A DNA stretch of 17,721 nucleotides from JBBQXY01 sp038209195 (GTDB lineage Bacteria; Chloroflexota; Ktedonobacteria; Ktedonobacterales; Ktedonobacteraceae): assembly GCA_038209195.1 (NCBI GenBank), contig JBBQXY010000128.1, positions 1 through 17,721 on the forward strand, read 5' to 3'. Below are positions 1 through 6,103 of this stretch, piece by piece. Under the pieces are notes generated by a model. That model had not been told where the DNA came from, made no database searches, and saw nothing but the letters and a program-made list of their open reading frames with translations. Each line of letters opens with the position of its first letter. Position 1 is the stretch's first letter. A program made the translations under genes and the position numbers.

Positions 1-52
1 GAATCTGGCGTGGTACGGAGATTCTTCGCTGCGCTCAGAATGACAAAGCTTC
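1..52. repeat. Partial copy of FAAAQND palindromic repeat
   Basis: The window opens inside a dispersed repeat. The loop and right arm (AGATTCTTCGCTGCG then CTCAGAATGACA) match the complete copy at 2988-3050, where the left arm is also present. The left arm lies outside the window. One G of the usual GCGGCTC is missing, so this copy is slightly degenerate. Confidence 0.8.
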
Positions 53-60
53 GCTCAGGA

Positions 61-295
61 TAGAATAATGTAGGAGGCTTTGTGATGGATGGGACATATG
101 TGACCTCTCTTTATTATTGGTAAGGAGATGCTGGTGGGTAAGGGTATTGGGTACGCGTACAGGAGTGTGATGACGGTGCAAGTCCTGACTTAGGAAAAGT
201 ATAGCATATTTCTTCTAAGCAAGCAAGAGGTGAAAGAGTTCTCCAGACGTTTGGAGAGAAGACTGTCCGTGAGCGGACTGAAGTGGTGTCCTGGG
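61..295. other. Non-coding stretch between repeat copies
   Basis: I see no credible gene. The open frames here have no ribosome binding site and continue into repeat DNA. Two short perfect inverted repeats are visible: TCTCCA/TGGAGA at 240-257 with a 6-nt spacer, and GTCCG/CGGAC at 265-278 with a 4-nt loop. With the adjacent repeats they may form structure at the 3' end of the convergent kinase-like transcript, but no T-tract marks a terminator. Confidence 0.5.
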
Positions 296-600
296 TGTCA
301 TTCTGAGCGCAGCGAAGGAGCTCTCCTGGCACGGAGATTCTTCGCTGCGGCTCAGAATGACAAGACGGGGCTCGGAATGACAGAGGGGGACCAGGGGAGA
401 TTCTTCGCTGCGGCTCAGAATGACAAGACGGGGCTCGGAATGACAGAGGGGGACCAGGGGAGATTCTTCGCTGCGGCTCAGAATGACAGAGGGGGGCTCG
501 GAATGACAGAGGGGGACCAGGGGAGATTCTTCGCTGCGGCTCAGAATGACAGAGGAGTGCTTAGAATGACAAGGGAGTGCTCAGAATGACAAGGCGGTGC
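296..600. repeat. 63-bp tandem array of FAAAQND repeats
   Basis: The tract starts with an inverted left arm (ATTCTGAGCGCAGCGAAG) and continues with direct units beginning AGATTCTTCGCTGCG at 335, 398, 461 and 524. The period is exactly 63 bp, and the last unit decays into shorter GTGCTCAGAATGACA-like modules. Because 63 is divisible by three, one frame stays open and gives an artefactual repetitive protein. The array ends next to the stop codon of the minus-strand kinase-like gene at 605, so it probably forms that transcript's 3' untranslated region. Confidence 0.9.
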
Positions 601-604
601 TCAC

Positions 605-2779
605 TCAGACGGGAGGAGCAAGCGATAACGTTGCCATAAGCTGCCCTTGTTGGAAAGCCACTAGCGCACCTGCCTCGCCGGCAATTGGCTCGATTTGCCC
701 ATTCCCATTCACATCTACCCCTCGATACGCGTTATCAGCCAGCGTTGTAATCTCCTGCAAGGCTGTCAGGTCGGTGGGATGGCCCCTCACTTGCAGTAAA
801 TCTTGTTCCATCGTAGTTACCCATCCGCTGATGTTCGTGAGGGCGATATCCATTGACGCCGCGTGCTCATGCATCGTATTTGTTGCATCGGGCTGGCTGA
901 GTGCTAGTGCGGCATGTTTTTCCGCCGTGGACACGTAGCCCTGACCGAGCAGACCATAGCCGTCCCCGTTCGCAATCACCCCCAGGTCCATGCACGTATC
1001 TGAGAGCGGGTGATAGTGCAAACCATGTGCGCCTTCGATGATATCGAGCATACTTTGCGCCATGCACACCATCATCGCCGCATTTTTGCTGTTTGCCACG
1101 GTTTGCAACACAACAGCCTGATTATCCAACATGTGTGTTTGCTGCATGAGTCCGAGCAGCAAGGCAGTTTTGGCAGGAGCCGGTGGAAAACTGACCAGCA
1201 GGTGCTCAATGTGCTGAAAGGCATGGACCGGGAAGTTCACTAGCAGGATCACCGGACCAGCCGGAACAGTAACTGCCCCTCGTTCCAGTGTAACCTCCAG
1301 CTTATTGCCAGCAGTGAGTAGATTGCTGTTCGTCCCACTATACGTCAGTGACCAGCCTTGTTTCGTTGCCACGAGCTTGCCTAAGCCCACGACATCCTCC
1401 GTCTGATCATTCAATATCCACGCTTCGTATACCTTACCAGCAGGAGGCGCAACCAGTTGTGCAACAGTGATTTGCAGCGCGTTCGTTTGCTCATTGGCAC
1501 CAGGCTGACTCGAAAAAAACGTCACCTGTCCGCTGGCATGCGCCACAGCATTGTTCTTCTGCAAGAGCAATGTGACCCCCACCGCAGCACCAGTAATGAT
1601 CAGCAAGGCGATCAGTGACACAACCAGTAGAGCCAGCTTTACCCGTCCCCTTCCCCGCTTCCGCAATCGACCCATTAACGCGGGTCGTGGACTATCGTTG
1701 CTACCTTCTGGCTTCGCACCTGCGGGCTTCTCCTCAGTGGCTCTTTGCACGGGTGGCTGGTGTACTGTATGTATCCTTCCTGAGGTACGTTCAGTTCCGG
1801 CAGACTGATTATTGCTCCGTGCATCATCGGCGAGCTGCGTATCTGCCAGTGACGTTTCTATCACAATTGCTGGCAGTTTTTTCGTACTCAATACATCCGA
1901 GACGGCAAACGGCACCCTGGTTTTATCTACCGCACCTAAAGCATGATGATAAGCGTTGGCAAAGGCACCCGGTTGGTTGAACCTCTGCTCTGCGTCCTTC
2001 GCCATAGCACAGGCGAGGACACTATACACGCCAACAGGCACGTCGCTATGTTGCGTCAGCGGCGGGATAGACGCGTAGAGTTGCTGCTGAACAATATCAT
2101 CACGAGTGTTCCCCGCGAAGACTGGCGAGCCTGTCAAGAGGTGATAGATCACCGCTCCCAGGGCATAGACATCGGTGGCAGGCTGTATTGGCTTGCCAAG
2201 CAATTGCTCTGGCGCGTATCCTTCTCCCCACGCCAGCGACTGCTTCCTGGCCTTGTCCGGGCTGTTCATTTCCAGCAAACTTCCCATGCCAAAGTCTGTT
2301 ACCACCAGTTGGCCATCAAGCCGGATGAAAATAGTGTCCACCGAAAGGTCGTCGTGGAGTACCCCGTGCTCATGTGCATATTCCAGGGCAGTGGCGATCT
2401 GGTCGAGGTAGCGACCGACGGTAAAGGTATTAAGCGCGCCATTTTTGTCAATGCGTGTTCGCAGTGATCGTAAAGGGATGTGCGGTGTGACCAGATATGG
2501 CAAACCGCGAAAGACTCCAAAATCAACGAGAGGGAGAATATGGGGGTGCTTGAACGCGGCAATCTGATTGGCCCGGTAGTGGAAATGTTCGAGGTAGGCT
2601 TCGCGCTCCTTGGGCGTCGCGTGCGCTGGCCCTTCCAGGAAGCGCAGCACATATGTGGTCGTTTGATCGGCATGTGCAAGATAGCTGGCCCCAAGCTTGC
2701 TCTGACCAATGTACTGTTCGACAACATATGTTCCCACGCTTGTACCAACCAGCTTGTCCAATGACGCATGCTTTATCAT
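605..2779 (-). CDS. Membrane pseudokinase-like Ser/Thr kinase with RskA-like domain
   Basis: A 724-residue protein with an N-terminal protein-kinase fold (about 15-285), a basic Ser/Pro-rich linker (about 300-378), one membrane helix (about 380-406) and an outer domain. Residues 416-518 resemble the anti-sigma-K factor RskA C-terminal domain. A further region ends in an EF-hand-like loop, DVNGNGQIE (689-697). Kinase landmarks are only partly kept. DFG (162-164) and APE (189-191) are present. The VAIK lysine is Arg46, the glycine loop is degenerate, and HRDLKPxN reads HDDLSVDT (142-149), losing the usual Lys and the metal-binding Asn. It is therefore either a very divergent kinase or a pseudokinase that senses through its outer domain. 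The start at 2779 has a purine-rich ribosome site (AAGGGGGA) nearby. It appears monocistronic, with repeats on both sides. The substrate is unknown. Confidence 0.85.
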   Translation of the reverse strand: MIKHASLDKLVGTSVGTYVVEQYIGQSKLGASYLAHADQTTTYVLRFLEGPAHATPKEREAYLEHFHYRANQIAAFKHPHILPLVDFGVFRGLPYLVTPHIPLRSLRTRIDKNGALNTFTVGRYLDQIATALEYAHEHGVLHDDLSVDTIFIRLDGQLVVTDFGMGSLLEMNSPDKARKQSLAWGEGYAPEQLLGKPIQPATDVYALGAVIYHLLTGSPVFAGNTRDDIVQQQLYASIPPLTQHSDVPVGVYSVLACAMAKDAEQRFNQPGAFANAYHHALGAVDKTRVPFAVSDVLSTKKLPAIVIETSLADTQLADDARSNNQSAGTERTSGRIHTVHQPPVQRATEEKPAGAKPEGSNDSPRPALMGRLRKRGRGRVKLALLVVSLIALLIITGAAVGVTLLLQKNNAVAHASGQVTFFSSQPGANEQTNALQITVAQLVAPPAGKVYEAWILNDQTEDVVGLGKLVATKQGWSLTYSGTNSNLLTAGNKLEVTLERGAVTVPAGPVILLVNFPVHAFQHIEHLLVSFPPAPAKTALLLGLMQQTHMLDNQAVVLQTVANSKNAAMMVCMAQSMLDIIEGAHGLHYHPLSDTCMDLGVIANGDGYGLLGQGYVSTAEKHAALALSQPDATNTMHEHAASMDIALTNISGWVTTMEQDLLQVRGHPTDLTALQEITTLADNAYRGVDVNGNGQIEPIAGEAGALVAFQQGQLMATLSLAPPV

Positions 2780-2967
2780 GGACGTATGTTCCCCCTTGGT
2801 ATATTGATGGGCGTATATGTACTAGTACGGTGGGAAGTTTCGCCAGTAACAAAAAGCCTGGATGTACTATTGCGCTGGCAAGGTTCAGTGGAGGTATGTT
2901 GATTGCTCAAGTTGAGGACGCCAACCACAACATAGTAGGTCTTAGGCAGCCGCCGAAGTAGTCGTTC
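2780..2967. other. Upstream region of the kinase-like gene, with palindrome
   Basis: No gene is visible. The minus-strand kinase-like gene must be transcribed from here, but I see no convincing -35/-10 pair. A perfect 10-bp palindrome GTACTAGTAC lies at 2819-2828, and the half-motif ATGTACTA occurs at 2817 and again at 2862, so a dimeric repressor could bind here; this is inference. GGCAAGGTTCAG at 2877-2888 duplicates the end of the MITE-like element that starts at 2971. Confidence 0.4.
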
Positions 2968-2970
2968 TTA

Positions 2971-3249
2971 GGCAAGGTTCAGCCCGGTCATGCTGAGCGC
3001 AGCGAAGAATCTGGCGTGGCACGGAGATTCTTCGCTGCGGCTCAGAATGACAGAGGGCGGTGCTCAGAATGACAGAGGGCGACCAGGAGAGATTCTTCGC
3101 TGCGGCTCAGAATGACAAAGCGGTGCTCGGAATGACAGGGCGGTGCTCAGAATGACAGGGCGGTGCTCGGAATGACAGGGCGGTGCTCAGGGTGACACAG
3201 GGTGACGGGTCAACCGGTCAAGCACCATTCGTCTCTAGTGAACCTTGCC
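2971..3249. mobile_element. MITE-like element with 11-bp terminal inverted repeats
   Basis: The block is bounded by GGCAAGGTTCA at 2971-2981 and its exact reverse complement TGAACCTTGCC at 3239-3249. TTA lies immediately outside both ends (2968-2970 and 3250-3252), as a 3-bp target duplication would. The 279-bp interior has no gene and is mostly FAAAQND repeat. This fits a non-autonomous miniature element that carries, or was colonised by, the repeat. A chance match of 11 bp plus TTA cannot be fully excluded, and no cognate transposase is in the window. Confidence 0.5.
2988..3200. repeat. Complete FAAAQND palindrome and 20-bp tandem array
   Basis: The full palindromic unit spans 2988-3050: arms of about 25 bp (left TCATGCTGAGCGCAGCGAAG) flank a 12-nt loop GGCGTGGCACGG. 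A second right arm follows at about 3090-3114. A short array then has CGGTGCTC at 3121, 3141, 3161 and 3181, a period of exactly 20 bp, with GACAGGG between units and A/G alternation within them. The modules are the same as those in the 296-600 tract. Confidence 0.85.
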
Positions 3250-3266
3250 TTAAAATACTAAAGCTG

Positions 3267-3317
3267 ACCACCAGCCAGGTACTTGCTGTCAAAAGGTACA
3301 AGTACCCAACTGGTGGT
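3267..3317 (-). terminator. Nested 16-bp hairpin after the hydrolase gene
   Basis: ACCACCAG (3267-3274) pairs with CTGGTGGT (3310-3317). Inside it GGTACTTG (3278-3285) pairs with CAAGTACC (3299-3306), leaving a 3x3 internal loop and a 13-nt terminal loop. It lies just past the stop codon of the minus-strand hydrolase. On that strand it is followed by a T-rich but interrupted run, so it is a probable but imperfect intrinsic terminator, or an mRNA-stabilising stem. Confidence 0.5.
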
Positions 3318-3343
3318 TTTGTGACACGTAGACGTTGTGGGAG

Positions 3344-4306
3344 TTAGCTCTTGTTGAACGCCCGCATTAGCGCATTCAAGTAGTCTCGTGTGTAGGCCTG
3401 TGTCACGCGTGCATCCGCGACCATCGGGAAGCCGTGGAACGCACCGGGATACACATGCAACTCTGTGGGTACCCCCGCCCGAATCAGTCGACGGGTATAC
3501 TCCATATCTTCTTCCAGGAACAGATCGAGCGCCCCAACACAAATATAGGTTGGCGGTAGACCTTCCAGCTTTTCGGCGCGGGCCGCGGCTGCGTATGGCG
3601 AAACGTTCGGACTCCCTGGCTCTTGCCCCAGGAGCGCGGTCCAGCCAAAGCGGTTGGCATCGGCTGTCCAAATGTATTCTCCGGTGTAGGGATGTGGGTC
3701 AACCGTTGTAACGGTACGGTCGTCGAGCATCGGGTAGATCAGCAACTGGAAAACGAGCGGCACCTCGCCTCGATCTCGCGTGAGCAATGCCAACCCTGCT
3801 GCCAGTCCCCCACCTGCGCTATCACCACCGATCGCGATGCGGGAGGTATCTACGCCCAGGTCGCTGGCGTTCTCGTACAACCATTTCAAAGCGGCATAGC
3901 AGTCCTCGACCGGCCCAGGATGTGGTGTTTCCGGCGCAAGTCGGTAGTCAACTGATATCGCGGCACACCCCAATGCCGAAACAATAGTCTTGAGCTGTAA
4001 AGCAGACTGGTCGGCGTTCCCAATCACATAGCCGCCACCGTGAACCCAGAGCACTGCTGGCACGGAAGTCGTGACGTTTTTGGGGCGATACACCAGCACC
4101 CGTACATCAGGTGCTCCTTGTGGGCCGGGTATATGCCGCTCAGTGAAGGCGATATCGGGAGATTCTGGCAGCCCTGCCAGTGCTTGGGCATTCATCTCGT
4201 TGAGAAAGGCGCGCATTTGTGGCAACGACTCTACCGTAAGATTGAGCCCAGGAAACATATCAAGCATCGGAGCGATTTCGGGATCGATAAGATGTCTGGT
4301 GGTCAT
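3344..4306 (-). CDS. Alpha/beta-hydrolase, hormone-sensitive lipase family esterase
   Basis: A 320-residue soluble enzyme of the bacterial HSL (family IV) esterase/lipase group, expected to hydrolyse carboxyl esters through an acyl-serine intermediate. Visible landmarks are the oxyanion-hole motif HGGG (89-92), the nucleophile elbow GDSAG (161-165, Ser163), a catalytic Asp in the GALDLF segment (Asp261) and a C-terminal HGF motif (His291). The YRLAPE segment (121-126) is typical of the family. No signal peptide is seen, so it is probably cytoplasmic. The length is normal for the family. The start at 4306 is fixed by a perfect AAGGAGG (complement of 4312-4318) at good spacing. The natural substrate cannot be read from the sequence, and neighbours give no pathway hint. 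Confidence 0.93.
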   Translation of the reverse strand: MTTRHLIDPEIAPMLDMFPGLNLTVESLPQMRAFLNEMNAQALAGLPESPDIAFTERHIPGPQGAPDVRVLVYRPKNVTTSVPAVLWVHGGGYVIGNADQSALQLKTIVSALGCAAISVDYRLAPETPHPGPVEDCYAALKWLYENASDLGVDTSRIAIGGDSAGGGLAAGLALLTRDRGEVPLVFQLLIYPMLDDRTVTTVDPHPYTGEYIWTADANRFGWTALLGQEPGSPNVSPYAAAARAEKLEGLPPTYICVGALDLFLEEDMEYTRRLIRAGVPTELHVYPGAFHGFPMVADARVTQAYTRDYLNALMRAFNKS

Positions 4307-4359
4307 ACTTACCTCCTTGTTCTTAACTAGCGAAACAATCTTACTCCTATTCCTGGTTC

Positions 4360-4389
4360 AGTATAGTCACAAACTTTTTACAAAAGCAA
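4360..4389 (-). promoter_or_regulatory. Predicted promoter of the hydrolase gene
   Basis: Read on the minus strand, TTGCTT (complement of 4384-4389) and TATACT (complement of 4360-4365) are separated by 18 bp and lie about 55 bp before the start codon. The -10 box differs from consensus at one position. It falls in the gap after the EEP-like gene, suggesting the hydrolase has its own promoter. Confidence 0.55.
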
Positions 4390-4403
4390 GCATAGGGTGA
4401 TAT

Positions 4404-5483
4404 CTATCCCTCCTCACCTTGCATTTGATAACCAAAAAGCGTGCTGATGAAATAATGATCGGCATTTTCAAAACCATAGAAGACATTATTTTCTATGACA
4501 TCGAACCTGTCTAAAGGTGCAAACGCCCCTTTGTCGGCAATGGTGAAATCGCGGAAAAATTGATGATCTAATTTTCTCTCCCCCCATTTACTACCAGTCG
4601 TGTCGTCAATGGCATCGAGCACATCATCAATGATACTACCAGTGAGTTTCAGTACAGGATTCTTTTTCCCAATAAACTCCTGCTGAATGCTGTGCGGGAG
4701 ATTCGCGGTCACGCTGATTTCGGTAGTCGCCTCCTTTACATTGCCTCCCAGGCCATTCTTTAAGGCTTCGATGCGATCCATTTGCCAGCGTGATCCAATT
4801 AAACCGCGTGTATTGCCATCGCCGCTAAAAGTGATTAATCCTTTACGCCCACAAAGGAGTTTTTCTGTCTTCTGTGTAGAACTTTCATGCTCAATCTCCT
4901 GCTGGATCAGTTTCTCTACTCCGCGCCGTGTTTCCAGTGCCTGCAATCGGCTCACCCTTGTACTGGTCCGAGTCAAGCCAAGATCATAATGAAAACCAGT
5001 TGTCTCCAGGTAGGCCTCTTCACCACTCGGTAACACAAAATCATAACTGGTATTGACCGCTGCCCGCTGGTTTCTTCTCATGACATTGCGTTCCACTACT
5101 GGCAACAGCGCGATACTCCGTGCCCGAACCGCCAAATGTTTTGAAGAAACAAGGTATTGATCAAGGCCCTCACGTATTTGCCCGTTAGACTCTTCGGGGC
5201 CATAGCGAAAAATGGTGATTTCATCGCCAAAGACCTCTTCAAGCAGTTTGGTCAACCCTGCACTGTTTTTTCTTACCGCGCCTGCTTCCTGAAAATGCAT
5301 CACAAAGGCGACGCCGTTGCGGTGGGCGCGCTGCCGCATTGCTTTGAGCACATTGAGCGTTGGAAGGTCACCCCGCAGCAATTGCCCCGCGTTCCCTGAA
5401 AAAACGGTGAGCGCGGGACTACTTTCTGTTGGGTGTTCAATGGTTAAGATGCGTCCCATATTTTCTGTTTTTCGTAATACCAT
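4404..5483 (-). CDS. Divergent EEP-fold hydrolase (nuclease/phosphatase-like)
   Basis: I do not recognise this 359-residue protein as a named family, but its motifs follow the order of the endonuclease/exonuclease/phosphatase superfamily, whose members cleave phosphodiesters or phosphomonoesters with a divalent metal. In order: an early Asn in a beta-strand (LTVFSGN, Asn31), FQE (Glu66), TGFHYD (His165), GDGN matching the GDxN motif (221-224), KLDHQFF matching the rIDyIF motif (Asp306) and a C-terminal ADH matching SDH (341-343). No signal peptide or membrane helix is visible. No good ribosome binding site precedes Met1 at 5483 or the alternative Met9, so the start is uncertain. It is divergent from the pyr cluster. 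The fold is an inference from motifs; the substrate is unknown. Confidence 0.65.
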   Translation of the reverse strand: MVLRKTENMGRILTIEHPTESSPALTVFSGNAGQLLRGDLPTLNVLKAMRQRAHRNGVAFVMHFQEAGAVRKNSAGLTKLLEEVFGDEITIFRYGPEESNGQIREGLDQYLVSSKHLAVRARSIALLPVVERNVMRRNQRAAVNTSYDFVLPSGEEAYLETTGFHYDLGLTRTSTRVSRLQALETRRGVEKLIQQEIEHESSTQKTEKLLCGRKGLITFSGDGNTRGLIGSRWQMDRIEALKNGLGGNVKEATTEISVTANLPHSIQQEFIGKKNPVLKLTGSIIDDVLDAIDDTTGSKWGERKLDHQFFRDFTIADKGAFAPLDRFDVIENNVFYGFENADHYFISTLFGYQMQGEEG

Positions 5484-5599
5484 AGTACACGAGCCACTGC
5501 TTCTTCAAAATCAGTGCTCACGATTCCTTTCTTTGATGGTCAGATTATACCACCGTCTGTCATTTTGCCTTCGGCAGGGTTTGTCAAAAGTCTTTCTTT

Positions 5600-5691
5600 G
5601 CCGCCTTCGGCGGCAGAGAGGGGAAAGGGAAGCGAGGGCACCTCGCGCTCCGGCAAAGGGCTGCCGCCCTCTGCACTCCTGACTTCCCTTT
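5600..5691. repeat. REP-like hairpin cluster upstream of the pyr promoter
   Basis: Three stem-loops are stacked: GCCGCC-TTC-GGCGGC (5600-5614), GCGAGG-GCA-CCTCGC (5632-5646) and AGGGC-TGCC-GCCCT (5657-5670). The last two are enclosed by AAAGGGAAG (5624-5632) and CTTCCCTTT (5683-5691). The first hairpin and the CCCTCTGCACTCCTG stretch recur between carB and pyrC, so this is a member of the same dispersed repeat family. Confidence 0.75.
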
Positions 5692-5700
5692 GAGCCCTTC

Positions 5701-5710
5701 GGCAATTGCC
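5701..5710. promoter_or_regulatory. Palindrome GGCAATTGCC abutting the pyr -35 box
   Basis: A perfect 10-bp palindrome ends one base before the -35 hexamer of the pyr promoter. The position suits an operator or activator site. No regulator gene is in the window and no second copy was noticed, so the role is inference. Confidence 0.35.
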
Positions 5711-5711
5711 C

Positions 5712-5740
5712 TTGACTTTTGGAAATTTGGGGGGTATAAT
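5712..5740 (+). promoter_or_regulatory. Sigma-70-type promoter of the pyr cluster
   Basis: TTGACT (5712-5717) and TATAAT (5735-5740) are separated by exactly 17 bp. This is the best promoter match in the window. Transcription should begin near 5747, giving a leader of about 355 nt before pyrB, long enough for attenuation control. Confidence 0.85.
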
Positions 5741-5799
5741 CCTAACAATTTGAAAATGGTTTCCAAACGTTCCACTCCGTGGAAAGGTGTGTCTTTTAC

Positions 5800-5922
5800 A
5801 TGGTTACTCTGCACTGGCAACAAACGACAGAACTTCCGCCACAGTGGATATGGCATTTCATTCATCTCTTTGACGGGCCCGGTGCCGTTTTTCCAGGAAT
5901 TATTCTTCCCTCACCCCATTGA
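5800..5922 (+). CDS. Putative pyrL-like leader peptide (40 aa)
   Basis: A short ORF starts about 53 nt after the predicted transcription start and encodes 40 residues, beginning MVTLHWQQ and ending ILPSPH. Its TGA stop (5920-5922) lies inside the loop of the pyr leader terminator, so a ribosome reaching the end would cover both hairpin arms. This is the geometry of the E. coli pyrBI leader, where slow transcription at low UTP lets the ribosome catch up with RNA polymerase and prevent termination. A weak ribosome site GGAAAGG (5781-5787) is 12 nt upstream, longer than ideal. A potential pause hairpin ACGG/CCGT (5873-5888) followed by T5 lies within it. A competing overlapping frame from ATG 5756 to 5947 (63 aa) also crosses the terminator but has no ribosome site. 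Translation is unproven. Confidence 0.5.
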   Translation: MVTLHWQQTTELPPQWIWHFIHLFDGPGAVFPGIILPSPH

Positions 5923-5945
5923 TTCGGGGGTGAGGTATTTTTTTT
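5909..5945 (+). terminator. Intrinsic terminator/attenuator in the pyr leader
   Basis: CCTCACCCC (5909-5917) pairs perfectly with GGGGTGAGG (5927-5935) across a 9-nt loop, and eight consecutive T follow at 5938-5945. It sits about 160 nt downstream of the pyr promoter and about 160 nt before pyrB. Unless regulated it would stop most transcripts, which argues for an attenuator. Confidence 0.88.
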
Positions 5946-6092
5946 GACCTTTTTGGTCAGCTTAAATGTTGTTGGGGCAACAGCTTCCACTGCTGCCTCT
6001 CGTAGCAACTTCTCTATAAAGTGGATGTGTTGATTGAGGAAGCAAGGAATAAAATGATGACCAGTCAACCTGTTGTCGTGCTTAGTTATTGC

Positions 6093-6098
6093 AGGAGG
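6093..6098 (+). promoter_or_regulatory. Ribosome binding site that sets the pyrB start
   Basis: AGGAGG lies 5 nt before ATG 6104. The upstream in-frame TTG at 6089 would place this site inside the coding region, so 6104 is preferred. Confidence 0.85.
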
Positions 6099-6103
6099 AC
6101 CTT

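Noticed and set aside
160..195. Group II intron-like GGTGCAAGTCC segment
   Set aside because: Only a few bases resemble the motif; no domain V or VI hairpin and no reverse transcriptase are present.
230..589. Open frame encoding a repetitive protein with FAAAQND units
   Set aside because: It is produced by the 63-bp period being divisible by three, has no ribosome site, and its sequence is that of a dispersed DNA repeat.
296..600. CRISPR array
   Set aside because: The units are contiguous and near identical, with no unique spacers and no cas genes nearby.
5756..5947. Alternative 63-aa leader ORF in another frame
   Set aside because: It starts about 10 nt from the predicted transcript end with no ribosome site. 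The 5800 ORF has a better site and its stop is in the hairpin loop. It is not fully excluded.
5747..6100. PyrR-binding loop in the pyr leader
   Set aside because: I looked for the conserved PyrR RNA loop sequence and saw no convincing match.
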